NCBI GenBank assembly: GCA_017551865.1
Contig: JAFZKB010000030.1
Location: 186,001-250,000, forward strand
Length of the DNA: 64,000 nt
Source of the DNA: Clostridiales bacterium
GTDB lineage: Bacteria; Bacillota; Clostridia; Saccharofermentanales; Saccharofermentanaceae
Direction of reading: 5' to 3'
Below are positions 55,748-64,000 of the stretch, one piece after another (positions within the stretch are counted from its first letter, which is position 1; each line of letters starts with the position of its first letter). Made by a program: the position numbers and the translations under genes. The notes beneath the pieces were generated by a model that saw nothing but the letters and a program-made list of their open reading frames with translations, did not search any database and was not told where the DNA came from.

Positions 55748-57058
55748 TTACACCACCAGTTTTATCGTTTTTCTCTTTCGGCCGGTCTTACTTACCGAAA
55801 GGATCATGCCTACTGCAATCATAAAGAAGAAATTGGCCGTTCCGCCGAAGCTGAAGAACGGAAGCGTGATACCGGTCGGCGGGATCGCGCCGATGGCTAC
55901 ACCGATATTGAGGAATGCCTGCAGCGTCAGAAGCGTCGTATATCCGGCCGTCAGCACTCGTGTAAAAAGACTGTCCGCCTGCCACGACACGATAAATCCC
56001 GCGATGGCAAAAAGCCAGAACAGCAGCATGACCACCAGTCCGCCGACGAACCCCAGTTCCTCGCAGATGATGGAATATACATAGTCGTTATGTGCCTCCG
56101 GAAGATACATATACTTCTGGCGGCTGTTTCCAAAACCCACGCCCGTCATGCCGCCGGAGCCGATGGCAATGATGGACTGCTCACTCTGGTAGGTCTCGTC
56201 ATCATCCGCCTTCTTCTCCTCTTCCTCTTCAGCATTCATGGTCGCGAAGATATTCAGACGCGTAACAACGTGTGCGAAGTTCTGCTCTAGCTTCTTCTTT
56301 TCCTTCAGAGGCATCGAAAGATATACGATACCGCCGGCCAAAAGTGAGATCACAAGAAGGAGCGCTCCGCCGCGGATCCAGGAGCTTATGGAAATACCAC
56401 AGCACAGGAAGCATACAAGCGAGATCGCGCTTAAGATCAGAAAGCACGACATATGCGGCTGAAGTACAACGATCAGCAGGCAGAACAGTACGAGCGCGCC
56501 CGGAAGCGTGATATCCAGGATCGCATCAAGGATCGCCTGGGAACTCTGTTTATTCACTTTCAGCCGTCCCTTTTTTCTCATTCTCTGGATAAAAGAACGG
56601 TATCCGGCGATAAAGAATACGATCGCCACCTTGATGAACTCCGACGGCTGGAATGAAAAACCGCCTATCAGGATCCATCTTCGGGAACCGTTGATGACCG
56701 AACCCATGATTCTGGTAAGTACAGCCATCGCGACCGCCATGATATACATCGCCACGAAAAACGGCCACTTATCGAACTTTTTGATTGGAACAAAAGTAAT
56801 AACGGCAGCCGCGACGAATCCGAGGATCAGGAACCGGCCCTGTCGGATAACGTAGTACAGAGAATTACCCTGGGACGTATAGGCTTTCGGCATACTGGCC
56901 GAAAAGAGCATAACTGTACCAAACGCCATCATGAAGATTACGATGATGACGATAAACAGGTTTACGCGAAGCGGCGCATATACGTCGAGTGACTGGATTT
57001 TTCCGTCTTCCCGGTAAGCAATGTTCTCCGAGACAAGATGTTTCATCTTCCGTTTCAT
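55748..57058 (-). CDS. ftsW: Peptidoglycan polymerase / lipid II flippase-type SEDS protein FtsW
   Basis: A 436-residue SEDS protein with about ten transmembrane helices. FGTVMLFSASMP, GSRRWILIGGFSFQPSEFIKV and AHNDYVYSIICEELGFVGGL are SEDS hallmarks, and IPPTGITLPFFSFGGTANF is the late conserved loop. A charged insert (KKLEQNFAHVVTRLNIF and an acidic run of EEEEEKK) lies in the extracellular loop. The start overlaps the murF stop by 4 bases. Position between murF and murG favours FtsW over RodA or SpoVE. Confidence 0.93.
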   Translation of the reverse strand: MKRKMKHLVSENIAYREDGKIQSLDVYAPLRVNLFIVIIVIFMMAFGTVMLFSASMPKAYTSQGNSLYYVIRQGRFLILGFVAAAVITFVPIKKFDKWPFFVAMYIMAVAMAVLTRIMGSVINGSRRWILIGGFSFQPSEFIKVAIVFFIAGYRSFIQRMRKKGRLKVNKQSSQAILDAILDITLPGALVLFCLLIVVLQPHMSCFLILSAISLVCFLCCGISISSWIRGGALLLVISLLAGGIVYLSMPLKEKKKLEQNFAHVVTRLNIFATMNAEEEEEKKADDDETYQSEQSIIAIGSGGMTGVGFGNSRQKYMYLPEAHNDYVYSIICEELGFVGGLVVMLLFWLFAIAGFIVSWQADSLFTRVLTAGYTTLLTLQAFLNIGVAIGAIPPTGITLPFFSFGGTANFFFMIAVGMILSVSKTGRKRKTIKLVV

Positions 57059-58512
57059 GATTCAATTCCTCTTCGAACTATTGAACCATATGTATCGAGA
57101 ATTGTATACATCTCGAATGCGTGGGAAGCCTTTAGAAGGACGTAATCACCGTCCTTTACGAGCTTTAGAAGTTTTTCGGTCATCTGATCCTTATCAGAGA
57201 AGCGGTACACCGGAAGATCTGAAGATACGGACCGTACGCCCGCTTCCACATCCTCCTGGAAATCTCCCATGACGAGGATACCGTCAAGGCCGATATTTGC
57301 GGCTTCTTTTCCGATCTCAAAATGTTTCTGCTTTGAAACATCCCCGAGCTCGAGCATATCTGAAATACATGCGTAGGCTTTTGTTTCACCGGCCAGACGT
57401 CTTATCGAGGCAAAAGCGCCTGTCATGGACTCCGGTCCTGCGTTATAGGCATCGTCCAGAAAATACACACCTTCGATGTTCACGAGTCTTTCTCTGTGGC
57501 CGACCTGAACAAAGGCGGAAACGCCTTCTTCGAGGCGGTCCGGCGCGATATTGAAATACAGGCCGCACAGCACACCTACAAGTGCATTTCCGATATGGTG
57601 TATACCGACCGTCTTGATTTTCAGTTCCAGATCAGTAAGCTCAGAAAAACCGGCTTTGGCATTACAGCAGATCCGCTCTCCTTCGATAAAGATCGGACCG
57701 GAGATCGCCACACCATCGTATTCCACATCGGAAGGAAGCGGTTCCTGCGTCGTATAGGCGATCTTCACATCGCTTCGGATCATGCCGCTCCTGACAGCTT
57801 CCCTGAGCATCTCATCCTTATAAGGGATGATCAGAAGTCCTCCTTCTCTTAATCCCTCGAGGATCTCGAGTTTGGCATTTCGGATCTCTTCTCTGGAGCC
57901 CAGTCTCTCGATATGGGCGACACCGATATTCGTGATTACGGCCACATCCGGATGGGCGATATGTGTAAGCTCCGAGATTTCACCGCGGAGTCGCATGCCC
58001 ATCTCAAGCACGATCACGTCCGTATCCTCCGGAGCATTTAAGATCGTCAGCGAAAGGCCGATCTCGTTATTGTTATTATTCTTTGTCGCATAGACCTTGC
58101 AGCCGCGTGAAAGCGCGCTGGCGGTCATCTCTCGTGTAGAGGTCTTACCGTAACTTCCGGTGATACCAATGACCTTAAAGTTCATGCGAAGTCTGTACCA
58201 CTCTGCAATCTTTTCAAGTGCGATCTTCGTATCGGAAACGAGTACGACCGGGATATCCTCCGGCGCATGTTCCATGGTGGAAAGCACAAGTGCGCGGGCT
58301 CCGTCTTTCTGTGCCGCCACTGCATATTTGTTTCCATCGAAATTCTCACCAATCAGTGCCAGAAAGAGATTTCCCTCCTCGATCGTTCTCGTGTCGGTGG
58401 AAATCCCGTCAATAATGAATGTTTCCGGCGTCAAGCCGTCATTTCCAGAAGGAAACTGCAAAAGTTCGCCGCCGGTGGCATCGAGTATTTCTTTTAAAGT
58501 AAACTTCGCCAT
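57055..58512 (-). CDS. murF: UDP-N-acetylmuramoyl-tripeptide--D-alanyl-D-alanine ligase
   Basis: A 485-residue Mur ligase adding D-Ala-D-Ala. The ATP loop is ITGSYGKTSTREM, with ATKNNNNNEIGLSLTIL and LDDAYNAGPESM as family motifs. It is between murE (6 bases) and ftsW (4-base overlap). Normally mraY and murD would follow murF. Confidence 0.96.
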   Translation of the reverse strand: MAKFTLKEILDATGGELLQFPSGNDGLTPETFIIDGISTDTRTIEEGNLFLALIGENFDGNKYAVAAQKDGARALVLSTMEHAPEDIPVVLVSDTKIALEKIAEWYRLRMNFKVIGITGSYGKTSTREMTASALSRGCKVYATKNNNNNEIGLSLTILNAPEDTDVIVLEMGMRLRGEISELTHIAHPDVAVITNIGVAHIERLGSREEIRNAKLEILEGLREGGLLIIPYKDEMLREAVRSGMIRSDVKIAYTTQEPLPSDVEYDGVAISGPIFIEGERICCNAKAGFSELTDLELKIKTVGIHHIGNALVGVLCGLYFNIAPDRLEEGVSAFVQVGHRERLVNIEGVYFLDDAYNAGPESMTGAFASIRRLAGETKAYACISDMLELGDVSKQKHFEIGKEAANIGLDGILVMGDFQEDVEAGVRSVSSDLPVYRFSDKDQMTEKLLKLVKDGDYVLLKASHAFEMYTILDTYGSIVRRGIES

Positions 58513-58518
58513 TGATGT

Positions 58519-60039
58519 TTAGACTCCTCTTTCTTTTTCCAGTGCCCGAAGGACCTCGGAAGCGACCACGGAATCGATAAATTCCACGACCGAATCCTTG
58601 ATGGTCATGGTCGTCTCGTGGCCTTTTCCGGCAATGACGACGATGTCATCAGGACGCGCCATATCCACCGCATGAGCGATAGCCTTTTTCCGGTCTTCGA
58701 TGATTTCATACGGAGCGCCCGGAACTCTTTCTATGCCTTCGACGATCATGCCGGCAATGCGGCCGAACTCTTCACTTCGGGAGTTATCAGTCGTTACGAC
58801 CGTAAAATCACTGTATCGGCCGGACACTTCGCCCATGGTATACCTTCTGTCATGCGGGCGGTCACCTCCACAGCCGAACACCGTGATGATCCGTCCCTTG
58901 CAGGAAGGTCTTATCGCCTGAAGAAGCACCTTTAAGCTGTCGCCGTTATGGGCATAGTCGACAAAGACCTTAAGGTCCAGCTTATTATCGATCTTCTCCA
59001 TTCTTCCCGGAACTTTCACGAAGAGCATACCATTTTCGATCTGCGCTTTCGAAACACCGGCCAGATGGGCACAGGCTGCGGCACAAAGGGCGTTGTCCAC
59101 GTTAAAGTCGCAAAGGAGCGGGACAAAGAATTCCGTCTCATAGTCGGGACATACGAACAGGAAGCGCATGCCCGGGACACCGTCTTTCGTCGCCGGGGAC
59201 AGTTCTTTTACATAGAAATCCGCTTCACCGCTTACACTGTAGGTGTAGCACTTCTCGGTGTGGGATCCCGCATAAGCGGCGACCTCATCGAAGCGGCGCG
59301 TATTCTTATTTACGAGCGCGATCCGGCAGTGGTCAAAAAGGCGGAGCTTACTTATGAAATAGTCCTCTTCCGTCTCATGTTCCCCGTCGGAAATATGGTC
59401 ATTCAAAAAGTTCGTGAAAACGCCGATCTCAAAATTCACGCCATGGGTCCTGCTGAACTTCAGGCCCAGCGAAGAGACCTCCATCACGCAGCTTTTCACG
59501 CCTTCCTCTTTCATTTCGGAAAGAAGCTGCTGGAATTCCCAGGCCTCCGGTGTGGTGTGCTTCGATTTGAAGGCTTTTCCGCAGATCTTGTTCTCGACGG
59601 TTCCAATCAGGCCGCAGGATCTGCCGGCGCGGTTTAATATCTCGTGAATGATATAGGTCGAAGTGGTCTTGCCCTTCGTACCCGTAAGGCCAATGATCTG
59701 CATATCTTCTGACGGATGCGAAAAATACGTGCAGGCCATATCGGCATAGGCTTTTCTCGTATCGGAAACCGAAACGACCGTGGAGCCGAGTTCCTCGATG
59801 GCCTTAAGCTCTGAAGCAAGGCTGTCCTTTTTTCTTTCGTCGATCAGGATCAGGGGGGATCCGTTCTCCGCGGCCTTGACGATATACTTATGGCCGTCGT
59901 CCTTCTGGCCGATCATGGCAATGAAGGCCATTTCATTCCCCGCTTTCCGGGAATCGAGTGCCGCCCCGGAGATCTCCTTGTCGAGAGATCCGAAGAGCAG
60001 TTCGTATTTGATTTCAGAAAGAATTTCCTTCGCTTTCAT
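58519..60039 (-). CDS. murE: UDP-N-acetylmuramoyl-tripeptide synthetase MurE
   Basis: A 506-residue Mur ligase adding the third stem residue. P-loop GLTGTKGKTTSTYII (about residues 117-131), KHTTPEAWEF substrate loop and DYAHNGDSLK are typical. The amino-acid selectivity motif reads DNSR (residues 418-421), close to the DNPR of meso-diaminopimelate enzymes, with Pro replaced. It lies 12 bases after the PBP gene. Confidence 0.95.
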   Translation of the reverse strand: MKAKEILSEIKYELLFGSLDKEISGAALDSRKAGNEMAFIAMIGQKDDGHKYIVKAAENGSPLILIDERKKDSLASELKAIEELGSTVVSVSDTRKAYADMACTYFSHPSEDMQIIGLTGTKGKTTSTYIIHEILNRAGRSCGLIGTVENKICGKAFKSKHTTPEAWEFQQLLSEMKEEGVKSCVMEVSSLGLKFSRTHGVNFEIGVFTNFLNDHISDGEHETEEDYFISKLRLFDHCRIALVNKNTRRFDEVAAYAGSHTEKCYTYSVSGEADFYVKELSPATKDGVPGMRFLFVCPDYETEFFVPLLCDFNVDNALCAAACAHLAGVSKAQIENGMLFVKVPGRMEKIDNKLDLKVFVDYAHNGDSLKVLLQAIRPSCKGRIITVFGCGGDRPHDRRYTMGEVSGRYSDFTVVTTDNSRSEEFGRIAGMIVEGIERVPGAPYEIIEDRKKAIAHAVDMARPDDIVVIAGKGHETTMTIKDSVVEFIDSVVASEVLRALEKERGV

Positions 60040-60051
60040 ATGTACTCCCCT

Positions 60052-62517
60052 TTACTCCATCTTCAAGTGAATACTCGTGCCGAAAGGAACTTCCTTCGGC
60101 GGCGGAGGCGTTGTCTCCGCTGTGGATTCACCCTCGCTTCCTTCACTACCCTCAGCAGAAGTCTCTGTGGACCCTTCTTCAGAAGAAGTCGTTTCCGCCG
60201 GTTCTTCATTCGGTTCCTCAGTAGGTTCCGGAAGATCCTCATCATCCGGCGGCGGAGTCGGATCCGGTGTCGGATCAAGATCCATGCCCGCCGAGCGTGG
60301 CGGATCCTGGAAAACGACAGTGCCCTTGATATTGCCTTCCACATCGATATTGAGGCCGTACTGCTTCGCCATACGCCTGCATTCAATGATATTCATACCT
60401 GCAAAGTTCGGGATCATGGTCGTCGGCATGTCTTCTTTAGAGACTGTGCCCGGATAAAGCACGATGATCGTGTTCTTATAGACCGTTTCTTTTTCACCGT
60501 AATACATCGTACCGACGATATCGTCAAACGCCATCGTACCCGAGCCGTCCAATACCTGGAATCCTTCTTCCTCGAGGAGCATCTTCGCCTTGAGGTAGCT
60601 CATTCCGGTAACATCCGGCACGTGATATTCAATGACCATCCGGTCGTATTCGTCCGAAGAAAGTTTTCTGTCAACACCCAGATATTCGAGGGTCTCTTCC
60701 ACGACGCGGGCAGCGACCTTGGCCGCAACTGAAGATCCGACATCCTTATCTTCCGGCTTGTTGATAACGACGAGCACCACGACCTCCGGATCGTAGGACG
60801 GGGCGTAACAACCGAAGGAGATAACGTGCATACCGGCTTCTTCGCCGACTTCGATGGTAGAGGTGGAAGTCTTACCGGCTACATAGTAACCCGGAACATA
60901 ACCTGCCGCACCGGTACCTACCTTAACTACGTCCTCCAGGAGCGATCTTACTCTGGCCGAGGTATTTGCCGAGAAAAGGGTACGGACTCTTTCCGGTTCA
61001 TATTCCTTGATGATGTTTCCCTGATTATCTACAACACGGGATGCGATATGCGGACGCATGAGCGTGCCACCATTAACGAGGGCTGAATATACGGTAACAA
61101 GCTGAAGCGGTGTTACTGTCGACGACTCACCAAATGAAAGAGTCGCAAGGTCGACGTTGGTCGGTTTGGCGTGGAAGATGCCTTTTCCTTCCGCCGGAAG
61201 ATCGACGCCGGTAACATCGTAAAAACCGCAATTGTGGATATAGTCATAATACTTCTCGATGCCGACACGCTGCGCCAGCTGCACGAAGATCGGGTTACAG
61301 GAACGCTCGAAAGCTTCCCGTAGAGTCTCTTCGCCATGGTTTCCGTCCGTTTTTTCACGCCAGCAGGAAATGGTATCGACCGTGGTGATTTCGATTGGAG
61401 CATCGCTTAAGACCTCGTCTTCCCAGGTAAGGCCTTCTTCGAGTGCGATCGCCGTCGTTACTGCCTTCATGGTAGAACCCGGCTCGTAGGTATCGGAGAT
61501 GCAGCGGTTCGTCCATGCATTTCGGATCAGCTGTTCGACCTTCTGCTCATCCGTCATGGCTTCCCATGCCTCCTGTGTAACGCCATAGGGCTTTTCACGC
61601 GGAGTATTTAAATCAAAGTCCGGCATGGAGACCATAGCCAGAATATCTGCGGAATACGGATCCATAACGATACAGGTAACGCCTTCACGCGGTTTGTACT
61701 CGTTATAGGCATCACGGCAGGCATTTTCCGCGATGCGCTGAATGTTCATATCCAGCGTAAGCTGAACATTATAGCCGTCCTGTGCCTGAATACTGGTCGG
61801 TGCGGAATACGGAAGCGCACTCTGGTTATAGTTATCGACCTCTGCGTAGGTATATCCTTCCGTACCCGTCAGGTAACTATTGTAATAGGCCTCGATCCCG
61901 TACTGACCGATGAGAGAGTTACCGCTCTGGTCGGCAAACCCGATGACTTGGGCCGCCAGATTGCTGTAGTTGTAGTATCTTTTCGGAACGGAGTCGATCT
62001 TGATGCCGCCGATCCCATTTTCACTGAGATAGGAATTGAGTGCATTCCTCTGCTCGTAGGTAACGCCTTTCATGACCTGAATATAGGTCTTATCCGTCTG
62101 TCCGAGCCAGTCGATCATCTTCTGCGGATCTACGCCGATCAGGATCGAGAAATTCTCGGCGATCTGCTGGACCGTCTGCGGATCTTTTCGACCCTCCTGG
62201 GATTTCAGAACATCGGACGGCGTCATGCCGATCGTGTATTCATATGTGGTACTGGCGAGGATATTGCCGTTTCGATCAAGGATATCGCCTCGTTCCGGCA
62301 CTTCCTTAATTCGCTGCCAGTGCATCTGAGACGCTTTATGGGAGTATTCTTCGTAATGGTCGTGCTGGATCCCGAACTGCACATGGATCAGGTATCCCAT
62401 GAATGCAGAAAGCCCTAAAAAGACCATGACCAGAACGATCCTTCCGCCGATGCGGAAACGGGCCGTTCCGGTCTCATCTTTTACTTCGATATTCTGTCGT
62501 TTCTCCTCAGAAGACAT
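60052..62517 (-). CDS. Class B penicillin-binding protein with PASTA domains (FtsI/SpoVD type)
   Basis: An 821-residue transpeptidase of septal or spore cortex wall synthesis. A membrane helix (about 27-48) precedes the dimerisation domain and the transpeptidase: Ser348-x-x-Lys351 (STMK), Ser406-x-Asn408 (SCN) and a third box KTS at 549-551 instead of KTG. Two PASTA domains follow (about 632-690 and 700-821). The second is interrupted by about 60 Pro/Glu/Ser/Thr-rich residues (748-808) before its last strand VPFGTSIHLKM. Only one such PBP is in the cluster, so FtsI versus SpoVD cannot be decided. Confidence 0.93.
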   Translation of the reverse strand: MSSEEKRQNIEVKDETGTARFRIGGRIVLVMVFLGLSAFMGYLIHVQFGIQHDHYEEYSHKASQMHWQRIKEVPERGDILDRNGNILASTTYEYTIGMTPSDVLKSQEGRKDPQTVQQIAENFSILIGVDPQKMIDWLGQTDKTYIQVMKGVTYEQRNALNSYLSENGIGGIKIDSVPKRYYNYSNLAAQVIGFADQSGNSLIGQYGIEAYYNSYLTGTEGYTYAEVDNYNQSALPYSAPTSIQAQDGYNVQLTLDMNIQRIAENACRDAYNEYKPREGVTCIVMDPYSADILAMVSMPDFDLNTPREKPYGVTQEAWEAMTDEQKVEQLIRNAWTNRCISDTYEPGSTMKAVTTAIALEEGLTWEDEVLSDAPIEITTVDTISCWREKTDGNHGEETLREAFERSCNPIFVQLAQRVGIEKYYDYIHNCGFYDVTGVDLPAEGKGIFHAKPTNVDLATLSFGESSTVTPLQLVTVYSALVNGGTLMRPHIASRVVDNQGNIIKEYEPERVRTLFSANTSARVRSLLEDVVKVGTGAAGYVPGYYVAGKTSTSTIEVGEEAGMHVISFGCYAPSYDPEVVVLVVINKPEDKDVGSSVAAKVAARVVEETLEYLGVDRKLSSDEYDRMVIEYHVPDVTGMSYLKAKMLLEEEGFQVLDGSGTMAFDDIVGTMYYGEKETVYKNTIIVLYPGTVSKEDMPTTMIPNFAGMNIIECRRMAKQYGLNIDVEGNIKGTVVFQDPPRSAGMDLDPTPDPTPPPDDEDLPEPTEEPNEEPAETTSSEEGSTETSAEGSEGSEGESTAETTPPPPKEVPFGTSIHLKME

Positions 62518-62548
62518 TCCTGGTCCCCGCTTCTTCCCCGTCCGAGGA

Positions 62549-63196
62549 TCATGGCTCCTCTTCCGAATAGTATTTCGCCAGGTTGCGTTTGGCTTCCGTA
62601 ACGATATCCTCCGTCAATCCAACGGAATTATAGGAACGACTCGTGGTCATTGAATCCTTCTTCGGCATCACCACATTGACGATCTGCCTATCATTCGGTT
62701 CCACCATGCCAAGGCGCAGGCTGGCTGCTTTTCTCACCGATTCGAGGTCGGCATTGACAAAAAGTGTCTCGCGCAGCTGGCTGGTCTCCTGGCGCATCTT
62801 ATCGATCTGGCGTTCTTTTTTATTGTTCGCAAAATTCATCGATGCGATCTGTGCTTCATTATACACCAGAAGTCCAAACAACGCGGTGACAAACGCCACG
62901 GCTAAAGCGAACAAAATAAAGTCGCGAAAACGCTTCAGCGTCATGGAAAATGTCTTTTTGCGATAATTGTCGTATGCAGCAGCCATCGCACGCTTATTCT
63001 GCATGCGAATCCGCTTTTTCTTCTCTTCTTTTTGAAGCGTCAGGACTGTCCCCGCTTCTTCAAGTGCACTCATATAACGCTCCGCTTCGCCATCATCAAA
63101 AGCCATAAGATTGAGGCCAACAGCAAAATCTGTCCCTGTACGTTCATACAGAGCTTCCATGGATTGTCTTCTTGATGTCCTTACTGCCTGGGCCAT
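62549..63196 (-). CDS. FtsL-like cell division protein
   Basis: A 215-residue bitopic protein between rsmH and the PBP gene, the position of ftsL. A basic cytoplasmic region of about 90 residues precedes one transmembrane helix (about 92-112, DFILFALAVAFVTALFGLLV) and an extracellular coiled coil with FANNKKERQIDKMRQETSQL. The LGMVEPNDRQIV ending of the coil is typical of FtsL. It is longer than most FtsL because of the cytoplasmic region. It overlaps the rsmH stop by 16 bases. Confidence 0.8.
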   Translation of the reverse strand: MAQAVRTSRRQSMEALYERTGTDFAVGLNLMAFDDGEAERYMSALEEAGTVLTLQKEEKKKRIRMQNKRAMAAAYDNYRKKTFSMTLKRFRDFILFALAVAFVTALFGLLVYNEAQIASMNFANNKKERQIDKMRQETSQLRETLFVNADLESVRKAASLRLGMVEPNDRQIVNVVMPKKDSMTTSRSYNSVGLTEDIVTEAKRNLAKYYSEEEP

Positions 63197-64000
63197 ACCT
63201 CATCATTCCTTTCAAATACTCTCAGCTTCGCGCATCCCGAGCGTTTATTCTCCATAGCTTCTTTTTTAGACGCTACGATGGGCTTGCTATGGATGCATCG
63301 TCCCAACGGGCGTTTTCCGCATACACAGACCGGGAATTCTCTCGGGCAGGTGCACGGATTCTCAAGTTTACGGAAAGCTTCCTTGACCAGTCTGTCTTCC
63401 AGAGAATGGAAGGAGATCACCGCAAACCGACCATTGGCATTCAGCATGGAAGGCACGACTTCCAGAAGTTCGGATACGGAATCAAGTTCATGATTGACTT
63501 CGATCCTGATCGCCTGGAAGCACCGTCTTGCCGGATGCTGGTCTTCTTTTCTGGCGGCACGGGGCATCGCGCTTCTAATGATCTCCGCAAGGTCAGTCGT
63601 GGAACGGATCGGCGCTTCGGCTCTTCTTTTCACGATGACGGATGCGATGCGGCCTGCATATCTTTCCTCGCCGTATTCACGGAAGATCCTGGTAAGATCT
63701 CCTTCCGAATACTCATTGACCACCACTTCAGCCGAAAGCTCCTGCTTTTGGTTCATTCTCATGTCGAGAGGACCTTCCTGCATATAGGAAAAACCTCTGT
63801 CCACAGTGTCGATCTGATGCGAGGATACGCCAAGATCTGCGAGCACCCCGTCTACCTTTTCAATGTTCAACTCTTTGAGCACTTCCCCGAACTTCGAAAA
63901 GTCGGTCTTTACGAGCACCCATTTATCATTCGCTCCCAGCGCCTCTCTTCTCTTCTCACAGGCCGCCAGAGCTTCATCGTCTTTATCCAGTGAGATCAGT
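63181..64000 (-). CDS. rsmH: 16S rRNA (cytosine1402-N4)-methyltransferase RsmH, 5' end beyond the window
   Basis: The open frame continues to the right edge without a start (first residues seen: LISLDKDDEALAACEKRR), so about 273 C-terminal residues are present and the SAM-binding N-terminus is missing. GVLADLGVSSHQIDTVDRGF, GPLDMRMN, FRKLENPCTC and the late VISFHSLEDRLVKEAF are RsmH signatures. Head of the dcw cluster as usual. Confidence 0.96.
   Translation of the reverse strand, partial: LISLDKDDEALAACEKRREALGANDKWVLVKTDFSKFGEVLKELNIEKVDGVLADLGVSSHQIDTVDRGFSYMQEGPLDMRMNQKQELSAEVVVNEYSEGDLTRIFREYGEERYAGRIASVIVKRRAEAPIRSTTDLAEIIRSAMPRAARKEDQHPARRCFQAIRIEVNHELDSVSELLEVVPSMLNANGRFAVISFHSLEDRLVKEAFRKLENPCTCPREFPVCVCGKRPLGRCIHSKPIVASKKEAMENKRSGCAKLRVFERNDEVWPRQ

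Overview
The window reads as chromosomal DNA of a Gram-positive anaerobe of the Bacillota, class Clostridia (Oscillospirales/Lachnospirales-like); species and family cannot be fixed from sequence alone. The evidence is an HrcA/CIRCE heat-shock operon, a tryptophan operon behind a T-box leader, a dcw-type cell-wall cluster with a PASTA penicillin-binding protein, strong AGGAGG-type ribosome binding sites, SigA-like promoters and many zinc-ribbon membrane proteins. Most genes lie on the minus strand. No rRNA, tRNA or CRISPR array was seen.

Layout. 1-4335 (minus): prmA, a two-component pair and an ABC exporter whose permease runs off the left edge. 4440-7190 (plus): a CapA-like protein and a PstS-like lipoprotein, closed by a clear terminator. 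7267-9848: an intact IS21-family element (istA-istB) with an 8-bp target duplication, inserted exactly at the stop codon of a lipoprotein gene. 9851-14201 (minus): an A+T-rich accessory pair, that lipoprotein and a 1192-residue secreted modular protein. 14444-19992 (minus): hrcA-grpE-clpP-dnaK-dnaJ behind CIRCE, with clpP unusually inside the operon. 20025-24110: zinc-ribbon membrane protein, small conserved protein, TetR/flavodoxin pair and an apparently deleted SGNH hydrolase. 24232-28313 (minus): a zinc/manganese-type ABC uptake operon with accessory proteins. 28463-31196: a radical SAM protein and two paralogous zinc-ribbon proteins. 31193-38140 (minus): trpEGDCFBA with T-box leader and a palindrome inside the promoter. 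38195-41765: CPBP protease, plsC, a mirror-symmetric 63-bp repeat array, a putative nuclease, and a promoter-hairpins-terminator unit that looks like an undescribed small RNA gene. 41766-44861 (minus): hemW and an ATPase + TOPRIM-like pair resembling phage-defence modules. 44949-53629 (minus): divIVA-like gene, coaD, rsmD, recG, nth, a second two-component pair, nrdR, ftsZ. 53729-64000 (minus): ftsQ, murG, ftsW, murF, murE, PASTA PBP, ftsL-like gene and rsmH (cut by the right edge); mraY, murD, murC and ftsA are not in the cluster.

The best candidates for something undescribed are the putative structured RNA at 41427-41689, the 63-bp-period inverted array at 40073-40342, and the large modular protein/lipoprotein pair at 9851-14201. 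All functional statements are from reading sequence and recalled family knowledge; no searches were run.
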